From positions 1 to 64,000 of the forward strand of contig NZ_BNBO01000044.1 in the NCBI RefSeq assembly GCF_014655955.1: 64,000 bases of DNA, read 5' to 3'. Of this stretch, positions 7,963 to 15,854 are shown in pieces. The position numbers were made by a program, and so were the translations under genes. Origin of the DNA: Kitasatospora indigofera (GTDB taxonomy: Bacteria > Actinomycetota > Actinomycetes > Streptomycetales > Streptomycetaceae). How positions within the stretch are numbered: the first letter of the stretch is position 1; every line of letters begins with the position of its first letter. The notes under the pieces are model-generated. The model was not told where the DNA came from, did no database searches, and was given only the letters and a program-made list of their open reading frames with translations.

Positions 7963-8529
7963 TCAGTGCGCCGGCGCCAGCAGGCCGTGCAGTCCGGTGA
8001 CGACCTGACGGCCGGTGGGGGTGGTGAAGTCGCGGACCAGGTCGGCGATGAAGCCCGCCACGCTGGTGACGCGTCCGCCGGCCGCCTCGATCTGCCGCAG
8101 GGCGGCCTCCTCGGTGCGGGCGGAGATGCCGCCGCAGGCGTCGACCAGGACCTGCACGGTGAAGCCGCCCTCGATCGCGGCCAGGGCGGTGTGCAGCACC
8201 ACGACCTCGGTGAGCACTCCGCAGAGCACCAGGTCCGGCCGGCCGTGCGCGGTGATCGCCTGCCGGACGCCCTCGTCGTCCCACGCGCACGGGCCGCTGC
8301 GGACGAAGACCGGCGCGTCGGGCAGCGCCTCGGTCAGCTCGGCGATCACGGCCGGGCCGCCGGGCCGGGGCGCCGCCGAGAGGGTGACCGGGATGTCCAG
8401 CAGGCGGGCCATGTCCGCGAGGATCCGGGCCGACCGCCGCAGGGTGACGGCGGGGTTGGTGGCGGCCAGGCCGACGATGCCGTCCTGGAGGTCGGCGACG
8501 TGCAGCTGAACGGTGGAGAGATCGGGCAC
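7963..8529 (-). CDS. YcaC-like isochorismatase-fold protein lacking the catalytic Cys
   Basis: A 188-residue member of the cysteine hydrolase/isochorismatase fold, closest in pattern to YcaC: VADLQDGIVG at the N-terminus supplies the Asp, and RSGPCAWDDEGVR matches the family's R-P-G-x-x-A-W-D segment. The strand that normally ends with the nucleophile reads CGVLTEVVVLHTA, with Val where the family has Cys. The Lys region is also altered. If the reading is right, the canonical thiol chemistry is lost. Start GTG at 8529 with GAGGAG four bases upstream. Divergent from a MarR gene with a clear operator between them. Confidence 0.82.
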   Translation of the reverse strand: MPDLSTVQLHVADLQDGIVGLAATNPAVTLRRSARILADMARLLDIPVTLSAAPRPGGPAVIAELTEALPDAPVFVRSGPCAWDDEGVRQAITAHGRPDLVLCGVLTEVVVLHTALAAIEGGFTVQVLVDACGGISARTEEAALRQIEAAGGRVTSVAGFIADLVRDFTTPTGRQVVTGLHGLLAPAH

Positions 8530-8552
8530 GGTGACTCCTCGATCAGAGCTTG

Positions 8553-8575
8553 AATCATTCGAGCTTTGAATGATT
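8553..8575. promoter_or_regulatory. MarR-type operator, inverted repeat
   Basis: Perfect inverted repeat AATCATTC (8553-8560), 7-bp spacer, GAATGATT (8568-8575). The left arm is also part of a direct repeat GAGCTTGAAT/GAGCTTTGAAT. It lies in the 67-bp gap between the divergent YcaC-like and MarR genes, which is unusually AT-rich for this chromosome. Confidence 0.75.
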
Positions 8576-8596
8576 TCTGGAATGTAGCATGGCTGC

Positions 8597-9163
8597 ATGT
8601 CCGATGTCAGTGCCGAGGACGGCGCCGAAACCCGTGCCGGAACCCGCTTCGAGGCCCGCGCCGCGGCCGGCCCCTCCTCCCTCGCCGCCGCCCGGCCGGC
8701 CGGCGCAGCGGGTGGGGGCGCACCCGTCGTCCCGCCGGTCCAGGCCTCGACCGTCTTCCGGCTCGGGGTCCTGGGGGCCGTCGCCACCGAGCGGTTCGCC
8801 GCCGCCGTCGAACCCCACGGGCTCAAGCCCAAGCAGGTGGGCCTCATGATCGTGCTGTCCGAGGGGCTGGCCGCCTCCCAGCTGGACGTCGCCCGGGTGA
8901 TGGGCGTCGCGCCCAGCCTGGTGGTCGGGTTCGCCGACCACCTGGAGGGTCTCGGCGCGATCCGGCGGACCCGCGACCCGGCCGACCGCCGCCGCCAGCT
9001 GCTCACCCTCACCGATCACGGCCGCGAGCTGCTCGACACCTGTTCCGCCCTGGCCCGCGACCTGGACGCGGAGTTCGCCGAGGGTCTGAGCGAGCAGGAG
9101 CACGCCGTCCTCGCCGGACTGCTGGGCCGGCTCGCCGCGGACCGGGGCCTGCCGACGGGCTGA
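8597..9163 (+). CDS. MarR family regulator
   Basis: A 188-residue MarR protein with an extra 50-residue Ala/Gly-rich N-terminal tail. The winged helix spans about residues 80-140: LDVARVMGVAPSLVVGFADHLEGLGAI is the recognition region, and TRDPADRRRQLLTLTDHG is the typical wing. It is divergent from the YcaC-like gene, with a perfect 8-bp-arm palindrome between them, so it very likely represses that gene and itself. It converges on the methyltransferase with only 25 bp between the stops. The ligand is unknown; many MarR proteins with YcaC-like partners respond to aromatic compounds, but nothing here proves that. Confidence 0.87.
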   Translation: MSDVSAEDGAETRAGTRFEARAAAGPSSLAAARPAGAAGGGAPVVPPVQASTVFRLGVLGAVATERFAAAVEPHGLKPKQVGLMIVLSEGLAASQLDVARVMGVAPSLVVGFADHLEGLGAIRRTRDPADRRRQLLTLTDHGRELLDTCSALARDLDAEFAEGLSEQEHAVLAGLLGRLAADRGLPTG

Positions 9164-9188
9164 CGCGGCCGCCGGTGGGCCGGGCGGG

Positions 9189-9809
9189 TCAGCCTCCGGC
9201 CGTGGCGATGCCCAGGGAGTCGGCGGCCATCACCTTCGGGGCGCCCTTCTCGTAGAAGACGTCCAGCTCGGTGACGGTGAAGCCCGCGGCGGTCAGCAGG
9301 TCGACGATCGGGCGGGTGAGGTGGCAGCCGCCGAACAGCCGCTGCTGCATCGGGTCCAGCCGGTGCTGCCAGCGGCGCACCGACTCGTCCGGGGCCAGTC
9401 CGTGCTCGACGAAGTGCAGGGCCGCACCGGGCTTGAGGACGCGGCGCAGCTCGTGCAGGGCCGCCTCGGCGTCCGGGATGGTGCACAGCGTCCAGGTGGA
9501 CAGCGCGGCGTCGAAGCTGTCGTCCGGGTAGAGCAGCGACTGGCCGTCGAGGCCGGTGCGCTGCACCGGGATCCTGGTCGCCGCGAGCCGCCGGGAAGCC
9601 AGTCGCCAGCCCAGGTCGGACGGTTCGACGGCGGAGACCCGGGTGATCGTCGCCGGGTAGAAGGGGATGTTGAGGCCGGAGCCGAAGCCGATCTCGACGA
9701 CCTCGCCGGCCAGGCCGTCGCAGACGCGTCGGCGCAGGGGATCGGCCTCCTTCATGCCGCAGGCGACATTGATGATCCGCGGAACGACCTGCGTCGTGTA
9801 GAAGCCCAT
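9189..9809 (-). CDS. class I SAM-dependent methyltransferase
   Basis: A 206-residue Rossmann-fold methyltransferase. Motif I is VVEIGFGSGLNIPFY near residue 38, the motif II acidic position is in VSAVEPS, and motifs III/IV include DDSFDAALSTWTLCTIPD. The HELRRVLKPGAALHFVEHG block is typical of the METTL7/UbiE-like small-molecule methyltransferases. The N-terminal TTQVVPRIINVACGM is also family-typical. The acceptor cannot be predicted. Monocistronic, convergent with the MarR gene. Confidence 0.88.
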   Translation of the reverse strand: MGFYTTQVVPRIINVACGMKEADPLRRRVCDGLAGEVVEIGFGSGLNIPFYPATITRVSAVEPSDLGWRLASRRLAATRIPVQRTGLDGQSLLYPDDSFDAALSTWTLCTIPDAEAALHELRRVLKPGAALHFVEHGLAPDESVRRWQHRLDPMQQRLFGGCHLTRPIVDLLTAAGFTVTELDVFYEKGAPKVMAADSLGIATAGG

Positions 9810-9959
9810 GGCGTCCTCCGTCGCTCACCACCAGTCTGGCACCGGCGGGGGGACGGTGCCGAGCGCTGGGCACCGGGGCCGCGGGCCCGGCCGCGGGTCG
9901 GAGCCGGGGCAGGTCCCGGCGTCCGGGCCGGGGTGCGACGGGGGGAGGGCCGGGGCGGG

Positions 9960-10967
9960 TCAGGCCAGGTCGGGGGCGCCGCGCGACGGGCAGAGCAGGG
10001 CGTCCGCGACGGCCGTCCGGGCGTACAGGACCGACCGGCCGCTGCGGTGGGCGGTGACCAGGCCCGCGTCCCGCAGGGCCGTGAGGTGCTGGGAGACGCC
10101 GGCCGCGGACAGGCCGCAGTGCTTGGCCAGCTGGGTGGTGGAGGCCGGGGTGTCGAGTTCCGCCAGCAGCAGGGCCCGGGAGCGGCCGAGGACGCCGGCG
10201 ACCGCGTCGGCCGGGGTGCCGGCCCGCGGCTCCCAGAGGGTGCCGGTGCCGCGGGCCGGGTAGGCGAGCTGGGGCGGGTCCGGCGGGACCGACCGGGTCA
10301 GCACGCGCGGCCAGGCGAAGGCCGAGGGCACCAGCAGCAGTCCCGAGCCGGCCTGGTCCCGGGTCAGCGCGCACTGCCGGCGGACCAGGTGCAGGGTGCC
10401 GTCGTCCCACCGCACCGAGCCGTGCAGTTCGTTGAGGACGTGGGCGGAGCCGTGCTCGGCCACCTGCCGGGCCCGGTGGAAGACATCGGCTTCGAGCAGC
10501 CGGCGGATCCGGGCCCAGTAGGGCGCCAGGGCGATCTCCCAGTACACCTCGATCTCGGCCGTCACCTTGGCCAGTGCCGCCTCGGGCGCCTCGCGGAGCA
10601 GCCGGACCCGCGGGGAGGAGCCGAGGTCGCGTTCGGTGCCCAGCATCTCCAGTTCGGTCCGGACCCGTTCGGGGGCCGTCCGCCGGATCGCCGCCAACTC
10701 GGCTTCGAGGGTGGGGAAGGGGCTGTCCGGGGTCGGGTTGAGGAGGTCGGCCAGGTAGCCGTGCGCGGGAATCAGCTCGGCCAGCCACCCGTGGCCGAGA
10801 CCGGCCCGTACCACTCGGGGCCGCACCTGCGCCGCCCAGCGGCGGTGCACCGGTGGTTCGGCCTGCGCCCTGAGCAGCCGGAAGCTGGTGACGACCTCCC
10901 ACATCGGGGAGACCGCGAAGCGGGTCTGCGCCAGGTCCGCCGTGGAGAAGCTCAGCCCGGAATCCAT
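9960..10967 (-). CDS. ArsR-type regulator with large N-terminal domain (DUF5937-like)
   Basis: A 335-residue regulator in which the ArsR winged helix is at the C-terminus (about residues 260-325: TQLAKHCGLSAAGVSQHLTALRDAGLV, wing TAHRSGRSVLYART). It is preceded by a 250-residue domain with LSFSTADLAQTRFAVSPMWEVVTSFRLL at its start, the mark of the DUF5937 group common in streptomycetes. Divergent from an MFS exporter with a TGATT-N12-AATCA inverted repeat in the 85-bp gap, so it probably controls that exporter. Confidence 0.85.
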   Translation of the reverse strand: MDSGLSFSTADLAQTRFAVSPMWEVVTSFRLLRAQAEPPVHRRWAAQVRPRVVRAGLGHGWLAELIPAHGYLADLLNPTPDSPFPTLEAELAAIRRTAPERVRTELEMLGTERDLGSSPRVRLLREAPEAALAKVTAEIEVYWEIALAPYWARIRRLLEADVFHRARQVAEHGSAHVLNELHGSVRWDDGTLHLVRRQCALTRDQAGSGLLLVPSAFAWPRVLTRSVPPDPPQLAYPARGTGTLWEPRAGTPADAVAGVLGRSRALLLAELDTPASTTQLAKHCGLSAAGVSQHLTALRDAGLVTAHRSGRSVLYARTAVADALLCPSRGAPDLA

Positions 10968-10993
10968 CCAGTGACCCCCCGGGATCGTCCGAC

Positions 10994-11015
10994 TGATTCG
11001 GTCTCAGCTTAATCA
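10994..11015. promoter_or_regulatory. putative ArsR operator
   Basis: Inverted repeat TGATT (10994-10998), 12-bp spacer, AATCA (11011-11015), between the divergent regulator and exporter genes. The ATT...AAT symmetry resembles known ArsR-family sites. Short arms, so only moderately secure. Confidence 0.45.
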
Positions 11016-11052
11016 ATGGTGCGCGGAGGCGGCGCGGCCGCAGTCTCCTTGC

Positions 11053-12246
11053 ATGCTTTCCACGTTCCGCGGACTCCCGCCCACCGTCTGGACCTTGTTC
11101 GCCGGCAGCATCGTCAACCGCCTCGGCTACCTGGTCACCCCGTTCCTGGTGTTCTTCCTGGCCGCGCGCGGCGTCACCGGCAGCGAGACCTCCTACGTGC
11201 TCGGGGCCCTCGGGGCGGGCAACCTGCTCGGCCCGGCGGTCGGCGGTCTGCTCGCCGACCGGATCGGGCGCCGCCCGACCATGCTGATCGGCCTGCTCGG
11301 CGCGGCGGCGGCGCAGGGCGCGCTGTACGTGGCGCCCGGCGTGCCGACGATGGCCGCCGCCGCGCTGCTGCTCAGCGCCGCCGGGGCGACGGTCGGCCCG
11401 GCCGCGTACGCGCTGATGGCCGACGCGGTGGACGCGGAGCGCCGCCGGCGCGCCTACGCCCTGTTCGGATGGGGCGTCAACATCGGTACGGCGGCGGCCG
11501 GGGTGCTCGGCGGCTACCTGGCCGAGCACGGCTACCGGCTGCTGTTCGCGGTGGACGCCGGCACCGTGCTGGTCTACGCCCTGGTCGTGGTGACCCGGCT
11601 GCGCGAGGCCGGGCCGGTGGCGAAGGCACCGGCGGGCGGCCGGGACGGCGTCGGCTACGGCGTCGTCCTGCGGGACGGCCTGCTGATGGCGCTGCTCCCG
11701 TTGTTCGGCGTGCAGCTCTTCGTCTACTCGCTGACCGAGGTCGCGCTGCCGCTGGCGGTCCGCGACAGCGGGCTCTCGCCGGCGGTGTACGGCGCCATGG
11801 CGGCGGTCAACGCCCTTCTGGTGGTGGGCGTCCAGCCGTTCGCGACGGCCTGGTCGGCCCGGCTGCCGCAGCTGCCGGTCCAGTGCGCCGGCAGCGTGCT
11901 GATCGCCGTCGGGGTGGCGCTCACCGGGCTCGCGGACAGCATCGCCGGGTTCGCGTTCTCGGTGGCGGTCTGGTCGCTGGGCGAGGCGTGCGTGGCCGGT
12001 ATCGCCGCCTCGGTGGTCGCCGGCCTCGCCCCGGAGCACGCCCGCGGCCGCTACCAGGGGGCCTTCAGCTGGGTCTGGGGGCTCGCCCGGTTCGCCGCCC
12101 TCACCCTGGGCGTCACCCTCTACACCGGGGTCGGCGCGGCGGCCCTGTGGTGGACCGCGCTGCTCGGCGGCCTGGGCTGCTCGGCGGCGACCTTCGCCCT
12201 GCGCGGCCGGGTCGCCCACCGTACCGACCACGCGTTGGCGGCCTGA
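11053..12246 (+). CDS. MFS transporter, 12 membrane segments
   Basis: A 397-residue major facilitator with about 12 hydrophobic helices and the loop 2-3 motif GGLLADRIGRRPTM. Helix 1 has the FAGSIVNRLGYLVTPFLVFFL pattern seen in MDR-type actinobacterial exporters. The DUF5937-type ArsR regulator is divergent, suggesting induction by a transported toxic compound. A strong hairpin (12314-12343) follows. The substrate is unknown. Confidence 0.9.
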   Translation: MLSTFRGLPPTVWTLFAGSIVNRLGYLVTPFLVFFLAARGVTGSETSYVLGALGAGNLLGPAVGGLLADRIGRRPTMLIGLLGAAAAQGALYVAPGVPTMAAAALLLSAAGATVGPAAYALMADAVDAERRRRAYALFGWGVNIGTAAAGVLGGYLAEHGYRLLFAVDAGTVLVYALVVVTRLREAGPVAKAPAGGRDGVGYGVVLRDGLLMALLPLFGVQLFVYSLTEVALPLAVRDSGLSPAVYGAMAAVNALLVVGVQPFATAWSARLPQLPVQCAGSVLIAVGVALTGLADSIAGFAFSVAVWSLGEACVAGIAASVVAGLAPEHARGRYQGAFSWVWGLARFAALTLGVTLYTGVGAAALWWTALLGGLGCSAATFALRGRVAHRTDHALAA

Positions 12247-12313
12247 GGGCCGCCCGGCGGCAGCGCCGGGGCGTGGGAGGCCTGGGGTACGGGGGTCCCC
12301 AGGCGGCAGGACA

Positions 12314-12343
12314 GGGCCCCGGCCGGGTTTCCGGTCGGGGCCC
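12314..12343. terminator. intrinsic-type terminator hairpin
   Basis: Stem GGGCCCCGGCCGG (12314-12326), loop GTTT, CCGGTCGGGGCCC (12331-12343), with one G-T wobble. It lies between the convergent MFS and DUF998 genes and lacks a U-run, as is usual in streptomycetes. Confidence 0.75.
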
Positions 12344-12375
12344 TCGTCCGTCCGGGCCCGGGTGGTGCGGCGGGC

Positions 12376-12435
12376 GGGCCGGCCGGGTTCAGGTGGTGCG
12401 GCCGGCCCGGGCCGGCCGGGTTCAGGTGGTGCGGC
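12376..12435. repeat. 27-bp direct repeat that duplicates a gene's stop codon
   Basis: Exact 27-bp copies at 12376-12402 and 12409-12435 (period 33 bp). The second copy contains the last codons and stop (12422-12424) of the DUF998 gene; the first is a downstream duplicate with its own stop triplet. The word GGTGGTGCGGC occurs a third time at 12361. Confidence 0.85.
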
Positions 12436-13123
12436 GGGCCCGGGCGGCGACCGCGGAGACCCAGAGCATCGCGGTGATCGCGCCGACGGCCAGGGTCGCC
12501 GTGCCGGCCGGGCCACCGCCCATCGCCCAGCCGTCGCCCAGCAGCAGCGCGGTGCCGGCCACCCGGGAGGCGACCGCCGGGCCCCGCCGCCCGGCCCGCG
12601 AGAAGTGGCGGCCCAGCACGTAGCAGGCGGCGATCAGGGCGGTGAAGGTGATCGACCCGGCCGCCATGTGGCCGTAGCTGCCCGGGCCCAGCGTCGCGGG
12701 CGGGCCGGCCGGGGTGCCGGCCGGGAAGCCGTCGGCCGGGTCCATCACGAAGACGCCGGCCGCGGCCATGCCCAGGCCGGACAGCCGGACCAGCCGGGGT
12801 GCCCAGGTGCCGCCGGGCGTGCCGCGCATCACCCGGCGCAGGCCGCTCGCGCCGACGGCGGTCAGCAGGCCGGCCAGCAGGAAGTTGCTGATCTGCAGCC
12901 AGCCGAGGGAGCCGTTGCTCAGCGCGCTCAGCGGGTGCCGGGTGATGTCGAAGCCCTCCCGGCAGGCCGCCTGGGTCAGCGAGACGACGGCCCACAGCGG
13001 CGCCGCGACGACCAGGCAGGCCAGCAGGGCCCGGGTGCCCGTCCGGGCGGCTGCGGGGGTGGCGGCGGTGGTTGTGGTGGCGGTGGTGGCGGTGGAAGCC
13101 GTGGGGAGCTGGACGGTGCTCAT
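12422..13123 (-). CDS. DUF998 family membrane protein
   Basis: A 233-residue integral membrane protein with about six hydrophobic segments after a Thr/Ala-rich 30-residue cytoplasmic tail. The pattern CREGFDITRHPLSALSNGSLGWLQISNFL in the first loop is characteristic of DUF998, a family of small membrane proteins of unknown biochemical role. The start at 13123 is chosen for AGAGGGATCCACC immediately upstream; the frame stays open to 13276 through the palindrome at 13179-13218, which is unlikely to be coding. It faces the DGPF/ECF42 sigma operon across that palindrome, so it may belong to the sigma factor's regulon. Confidence 0.85.
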   Translation of the reverse strand: MSTVQLPTASTATTATTTTAATPAAARTGTRALLACLVVAAPLWAVVSLTQAACREGFDITRHPLSALSNGSLGWLQISNFLLAGLLTAVGASGLRRVMRGTPGGTWAPRLVRLSGLGMAAAGVFVMDPADGFPAGTPAGPPATLGPGSYGHMAAGSITFTALIAACYVLGRHFSRAGRRGPAVASRVAGTALLLGDGWAMGGGPAGTATLAVGAITAMLWVSAVAARARRTT

Positions 13124-13178
13124 GGTGGATCCCTCTTTCCGGGACGGGCTGCTCGGGTCTCGCCTCCACGTCGAACCG

Positions 13179-13218
13179 CCGATGTGACAGGGAACGTCAT
13201 CGTTCCCTGTCACATCGG
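13179..13218. promoter_or_regulatory. 40-bp palindrome between DUF998 and the sigma operon
   Basis: Perfect 18-bp arms: CCGATGTGACAGGGAACG (13179-13196), TCAT, CGTTCCCTGTCACATCGG (13201-13218). It sits midway in the 151-bp gap between the divergent DUF998 and YCII/DGPF genes. On each strand TGTCACATCGG is followed within 10 bases by TCGACGT, so both promoters may share the same elements. It could be an operator, a bidirectional ECF promoter or a cruciform. Confidence 0.65.
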
Positions 13219-13274
13219 CCCGATCGACGTCTGGGCAGGAGCAAGTCACCGGACGACCCGACCGAGGAGAGAAC

Positions 13275-13598
13275 ATGCGCTACCTGATGACGACCAAGGC
13301 CACCGACACCGCCCCCGACGAGGCCCTCTTCGCCGAGATGGGCAGGTTCATCGAGGAGCTGAGCGCGGCCGGGGTGCTGCTGGCCACCGGCGGGCTGGAG
13401 CCGGGCGGGATCCTGGTGACCTCCTCCGGGGAGGAGATCACCGTGACGGACGGACCGTTCGCCGAGGCGAAGGAGGCCGTGGCCGGCTTCGCCCTGATCG
13501 AGGTCCGCTCCAAGGAGGAGGCGATCGAACTGGCCCGCCGGTTCCGCCGGATCGTCGGCGACGGCGAGAGCGTGGTCCAGCAGGTGTTCGGCCCCTGA
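13275..13598 (+). CDS. YCII/DGPF-domain protein, partner of ECF42 sigma factor
   Basis: A 107-residue protein of the YCII-related family with the defining motif TDGPFAEAKEAVAGF (residues 57-71). Such DGPF proteins are found next to genes for ECF42 sigma factors, and published work in Streptomyces venezuelae identifies them as the main ECF42 regulon members. Their biochemical role is not settled; a ferredoxin-like fold with a conserved Asp/His pair suggests a small enzyme. Strong ribosome site GAGGAGAG before the ATG. The ECF42-type gene follows on the same strand. Confidence 0.88.
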   Translation: MRYLMTTKATDTAPDEALFAEMGRFIEELSAAGVLLATGGLEPGGILVTSSGEEITVTDGPFAEAKEAVAGFALIEVRSKEEAIELARRFRRIVGDGESVVQQVFGP

Positions 13599-13774
13599 GC
13601 GGGCCGCCGGGCCGGGCGGGGCACCCGACGGGACCTCGTCCGGCGCCTCGTCCGGCGGTCCGGCGCGTCGTCCGGCACCGCGTCCGGCCGTCCGTCCCCC
13701 CACTTGGAGTCAGCGGAGTCCGCGGCGCCCCGGCCGTCCCGGTTTGCGGCCCGGCCGGGGCGGATGCTCTGATC

Positions 13775-15757
13775 GTGGCTGTGCTGGATGCCCACCGCAC
13801 GATCGACGCGGTCTGGAAGCTAGAGTCGGCCAGGATCGTCGCCGCCCTCACCCGGATGGTCCGCGACGTGGGCCTCGCCGAGGAGCTGGCCCAGGACGCC
13901 CTGGTCGCCGCACTCGAACAGTGGCCCGCGACCGGGGTGCCGGACAACCCCGGCGCCTGGCTGACGGCGGTCGCCAAACGCCGGGCCGTGGACCACGTCC
14001 GCCGCTCCCGGCGCCTGACGCTGCAACAGGAGCAGCTCGCCCACGAGTTGGAGCAGCAGCGGGACGTCGAGCCCGAGCCGCCGTCCGGTCCCGAGCAGGA
14101 CGACCTGCTGCGGCTGATCTTCATCTCCTGCCACCCCGTGCTGCCGCCCGAGGGCCGGATCGCCCTGACCCTGCGGCTGCTCGGCGGGCTGACGGCCCAG
14201 GAGATCGCGCGGGCCTTCCTGGTCAACGAGCCCACCGTGGCCCGGCGGATCGCCGCGGCGAAGCGGACGCTGGCCGAGGAGCGGGTGCCGTTCACCCTGC
14301 CGGAGGGGCCGGAGCTGGCCGGGCGGCTGTCCTCGGTGCTCGAAGTGGTCTACCTGATCTTCAACGAGGGCTACTCGGCCACCTCCGGCGACGACCTGAT
14401 GCGCCCCGGGCTCTGCCACGAGGCGCTCCGGCTGGGGCGGCTGCTGGCCGAACTCGTGCCCGACGAGGCCGAGGTGCACGGGCTGCTCGCCCTGATGGAG
14501 ATCCAGGAGTCCCGCTCGGCCGCCCGGACCGGCCCGGCGGGCGAGCCCGTCCGGCTGGACGAGCAGAACCGCGGCCGCTGGGACCAGCTGCGCATCCGCC
14601 GCGGCTTCACCGCGATGCTGACGGCGCGCCGGATCGGCGGGACGCCCGGCCCGTACGTGCTGCAGGCGGCCGTCGCGGTCTGCCACGCGCAGGCCCGGAC
14701 CGCCGAGGAGACCGACTGGGAGCAGATCGCGGCGCTCTACGAATCGCTGGCCAGGCTGCTGCCCACGCCGGTGGTGCAACTGAACCGGGCGGTGGCGCTG
14801 GGCCGGGCGCGCGGGCCGCAGGCCGGCCTCGTGGTGGCCGACGCGCTCGCCGCCGACCCGGCGCTGCGCGACTACCACCTGCTGCCGAGCGTCCGCGGCG
14901 ACCTGCTGCTGGGGCTCGGCCGCCGCGAGGAGGCGCGGCTGGAGTTCCAGCGCGCCGCCGCCCTGACCGGGAACGCCGCCGAGCGCGCCTTCCTGCACCG
15001 GCGGGCGGACGGGATCGCGCCCGCCGCCGCGCCGGGGCCCACCCTCGGTGGCGCGGCGGCGGAGTTCCTCGCGCGCGAGGACCTGGACGCCGGTACGGTC
15101 CGCTCGTACGGGCAGACCCTGCGCCGGCTCGGCCTGGCCCTGGGCGAGCGGCGGCCGCTGACCACCGTGACCCCCGAGGAGGTGGCGCGGACCTTCACCG
15201 CGACCTGGGGCGACACGGCGGCCGCCACCTGGAACCGCCACCGCTCGGCCGTCCGCTCCTTCGGCGCCTGGGCGGGCGCGGACGGCCTGGCGGACGGCCT
15301 GGCCCGGCGGGCCGGGCCGGGGCACCGGACCCTCCCGCTCGGGCCGGACCAGCTGGCGGCCCTCTGGAGCAGCCCGGGCCCGGCGCCGCGCGAGCTGGCC
15401 CTGTGGCGGCTGCTGCACGAGTCGGCGGCCGCGGTGCGGACCGTCCTGGCGCTGAACGTCGAGGACCTGGACCTGGAGGACCGCCGGGCCCGCGCGGGCG
15501 ACGGCTGGGTGAGCTGGCGCGCCGGGACGGCCCGGCTGCTCCCCGGCCTGCTGGCCGGCCGCAGTCGCGGCCCGCTCTTCCTCGCCGATCGGCGGCCCGG
15601 TCCGGCCCGGACGCCGGGGCCGGCCGACCTCTGCCCGCACACCGGCCGCGGCCGGCTCTCGTACGAGCGGGCGGAGTACCTGTTCAAGCGCGCCACCAGG
15701 GAGCTGGACCCGGCGGGGGAGGGCTTCACCCTCGGGCGGCTCAAGCCGGGGAGCTGA
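13775..15757 (+). CDS. ECF42-type sigma factor fused to a truncated tyrosine-recombinase-like domain
   Basis: A 660-residue protein in one frame. Residues 1-90 hold sigma region 2 (LAEELAQDALVAALEQWP) and residues 110-170 hold region 4 (LTAQEIARAFLVNEPTVARRI). Residues 185-415 match the long helical, TPR-like C-terminal extension of ECF42 (FNEGYSATSGDDL; LNRAVALG). After a linker near residue 420 there is a tyrosine-recombinase-like section: a core-binding part (DAGTVRSYGQTLRRLG; WNRHRSAVRSFGAWA) and a catalytic-fold part (ALWRLLHESAAAVRTVLALNVEDLDL; TGRGRLSYERAEYLFKRAT). It stops at GFTLGRLKPGS, where recombinases have their HxxR box. The first catalytic Arg position reads Ala. It follows the DGPF gene by 176 bp. 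The start is GTG at 13775. Confidence 0.85.
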   Translation: MAVLDAHRTIDAVWKLESARIVAALTRMVRDVGLAEELAQDALVAALEQWPATGVPDNPGAWLTAVAKRRAVDHVRRSRRLTLQQEQLAHELEQQRDVEPEPPSGPEQDDLLRLIFISCHPVLPPEGRIALTLRLLGGLTAQEIARAFLVNEPTVARRIAAAKRTLAEERVPFTLPEGPELAGRLSSVLEVVYLIFNEGYSATSGDDLMRPGLCHEALRLGRLLAELVPDEAEVHGLLALMEIQESRSAARTGPAGEPVRLDEQNRGRWDQLRIRRGFTAMLTARRIGGTPGPYVLQAAVAVCHAQARTAEETDWEQIAALYESLARLLPTPVVQLNRAVALGRARGPQAGLVVADALAADPALRDYHLLPSVRGDLLLGLGRREEARLEFQRAAALTGNAAERAFLHRRADGIAPAAAPGPTLGGAAAEFLAREDLDAGTVRSYGQTLRRLGLALGERRPLTTVTPEEVARTFTATWGDTAAATWNRHRSAVRSFGAWAGADGLADGLARRAGPGHRTLPLGPDQLAALWSSPGPAPRELALWRLLHESAAAVRTVLALNVEDLDLEDRRARAGDGWVSWRAGTARLLPGLLAGRSRGPLFLADRRPGPARTPGPADLCPHTGRGRLSYERAEYLFKRATRELDPAGEGFTLGRLKPGS

Positions 15758-15854
15758 GCGGCTCAGGCCCGGGGGCTGCGCGGTTCCAGGCCGGGGGCCG
15801 ACCCGGGGGCCGACCCGGGGACCGCACCGGGGGACCGCAAGGAGCGGGCGGGGC

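Noticed and set aside
9016..12516. An open frame of 1166 codons on the minus strand
   Set aside because: Overlaps four well-supported genes in other frames and encodes low-complexity Arg/Pro/Gly sequence only.
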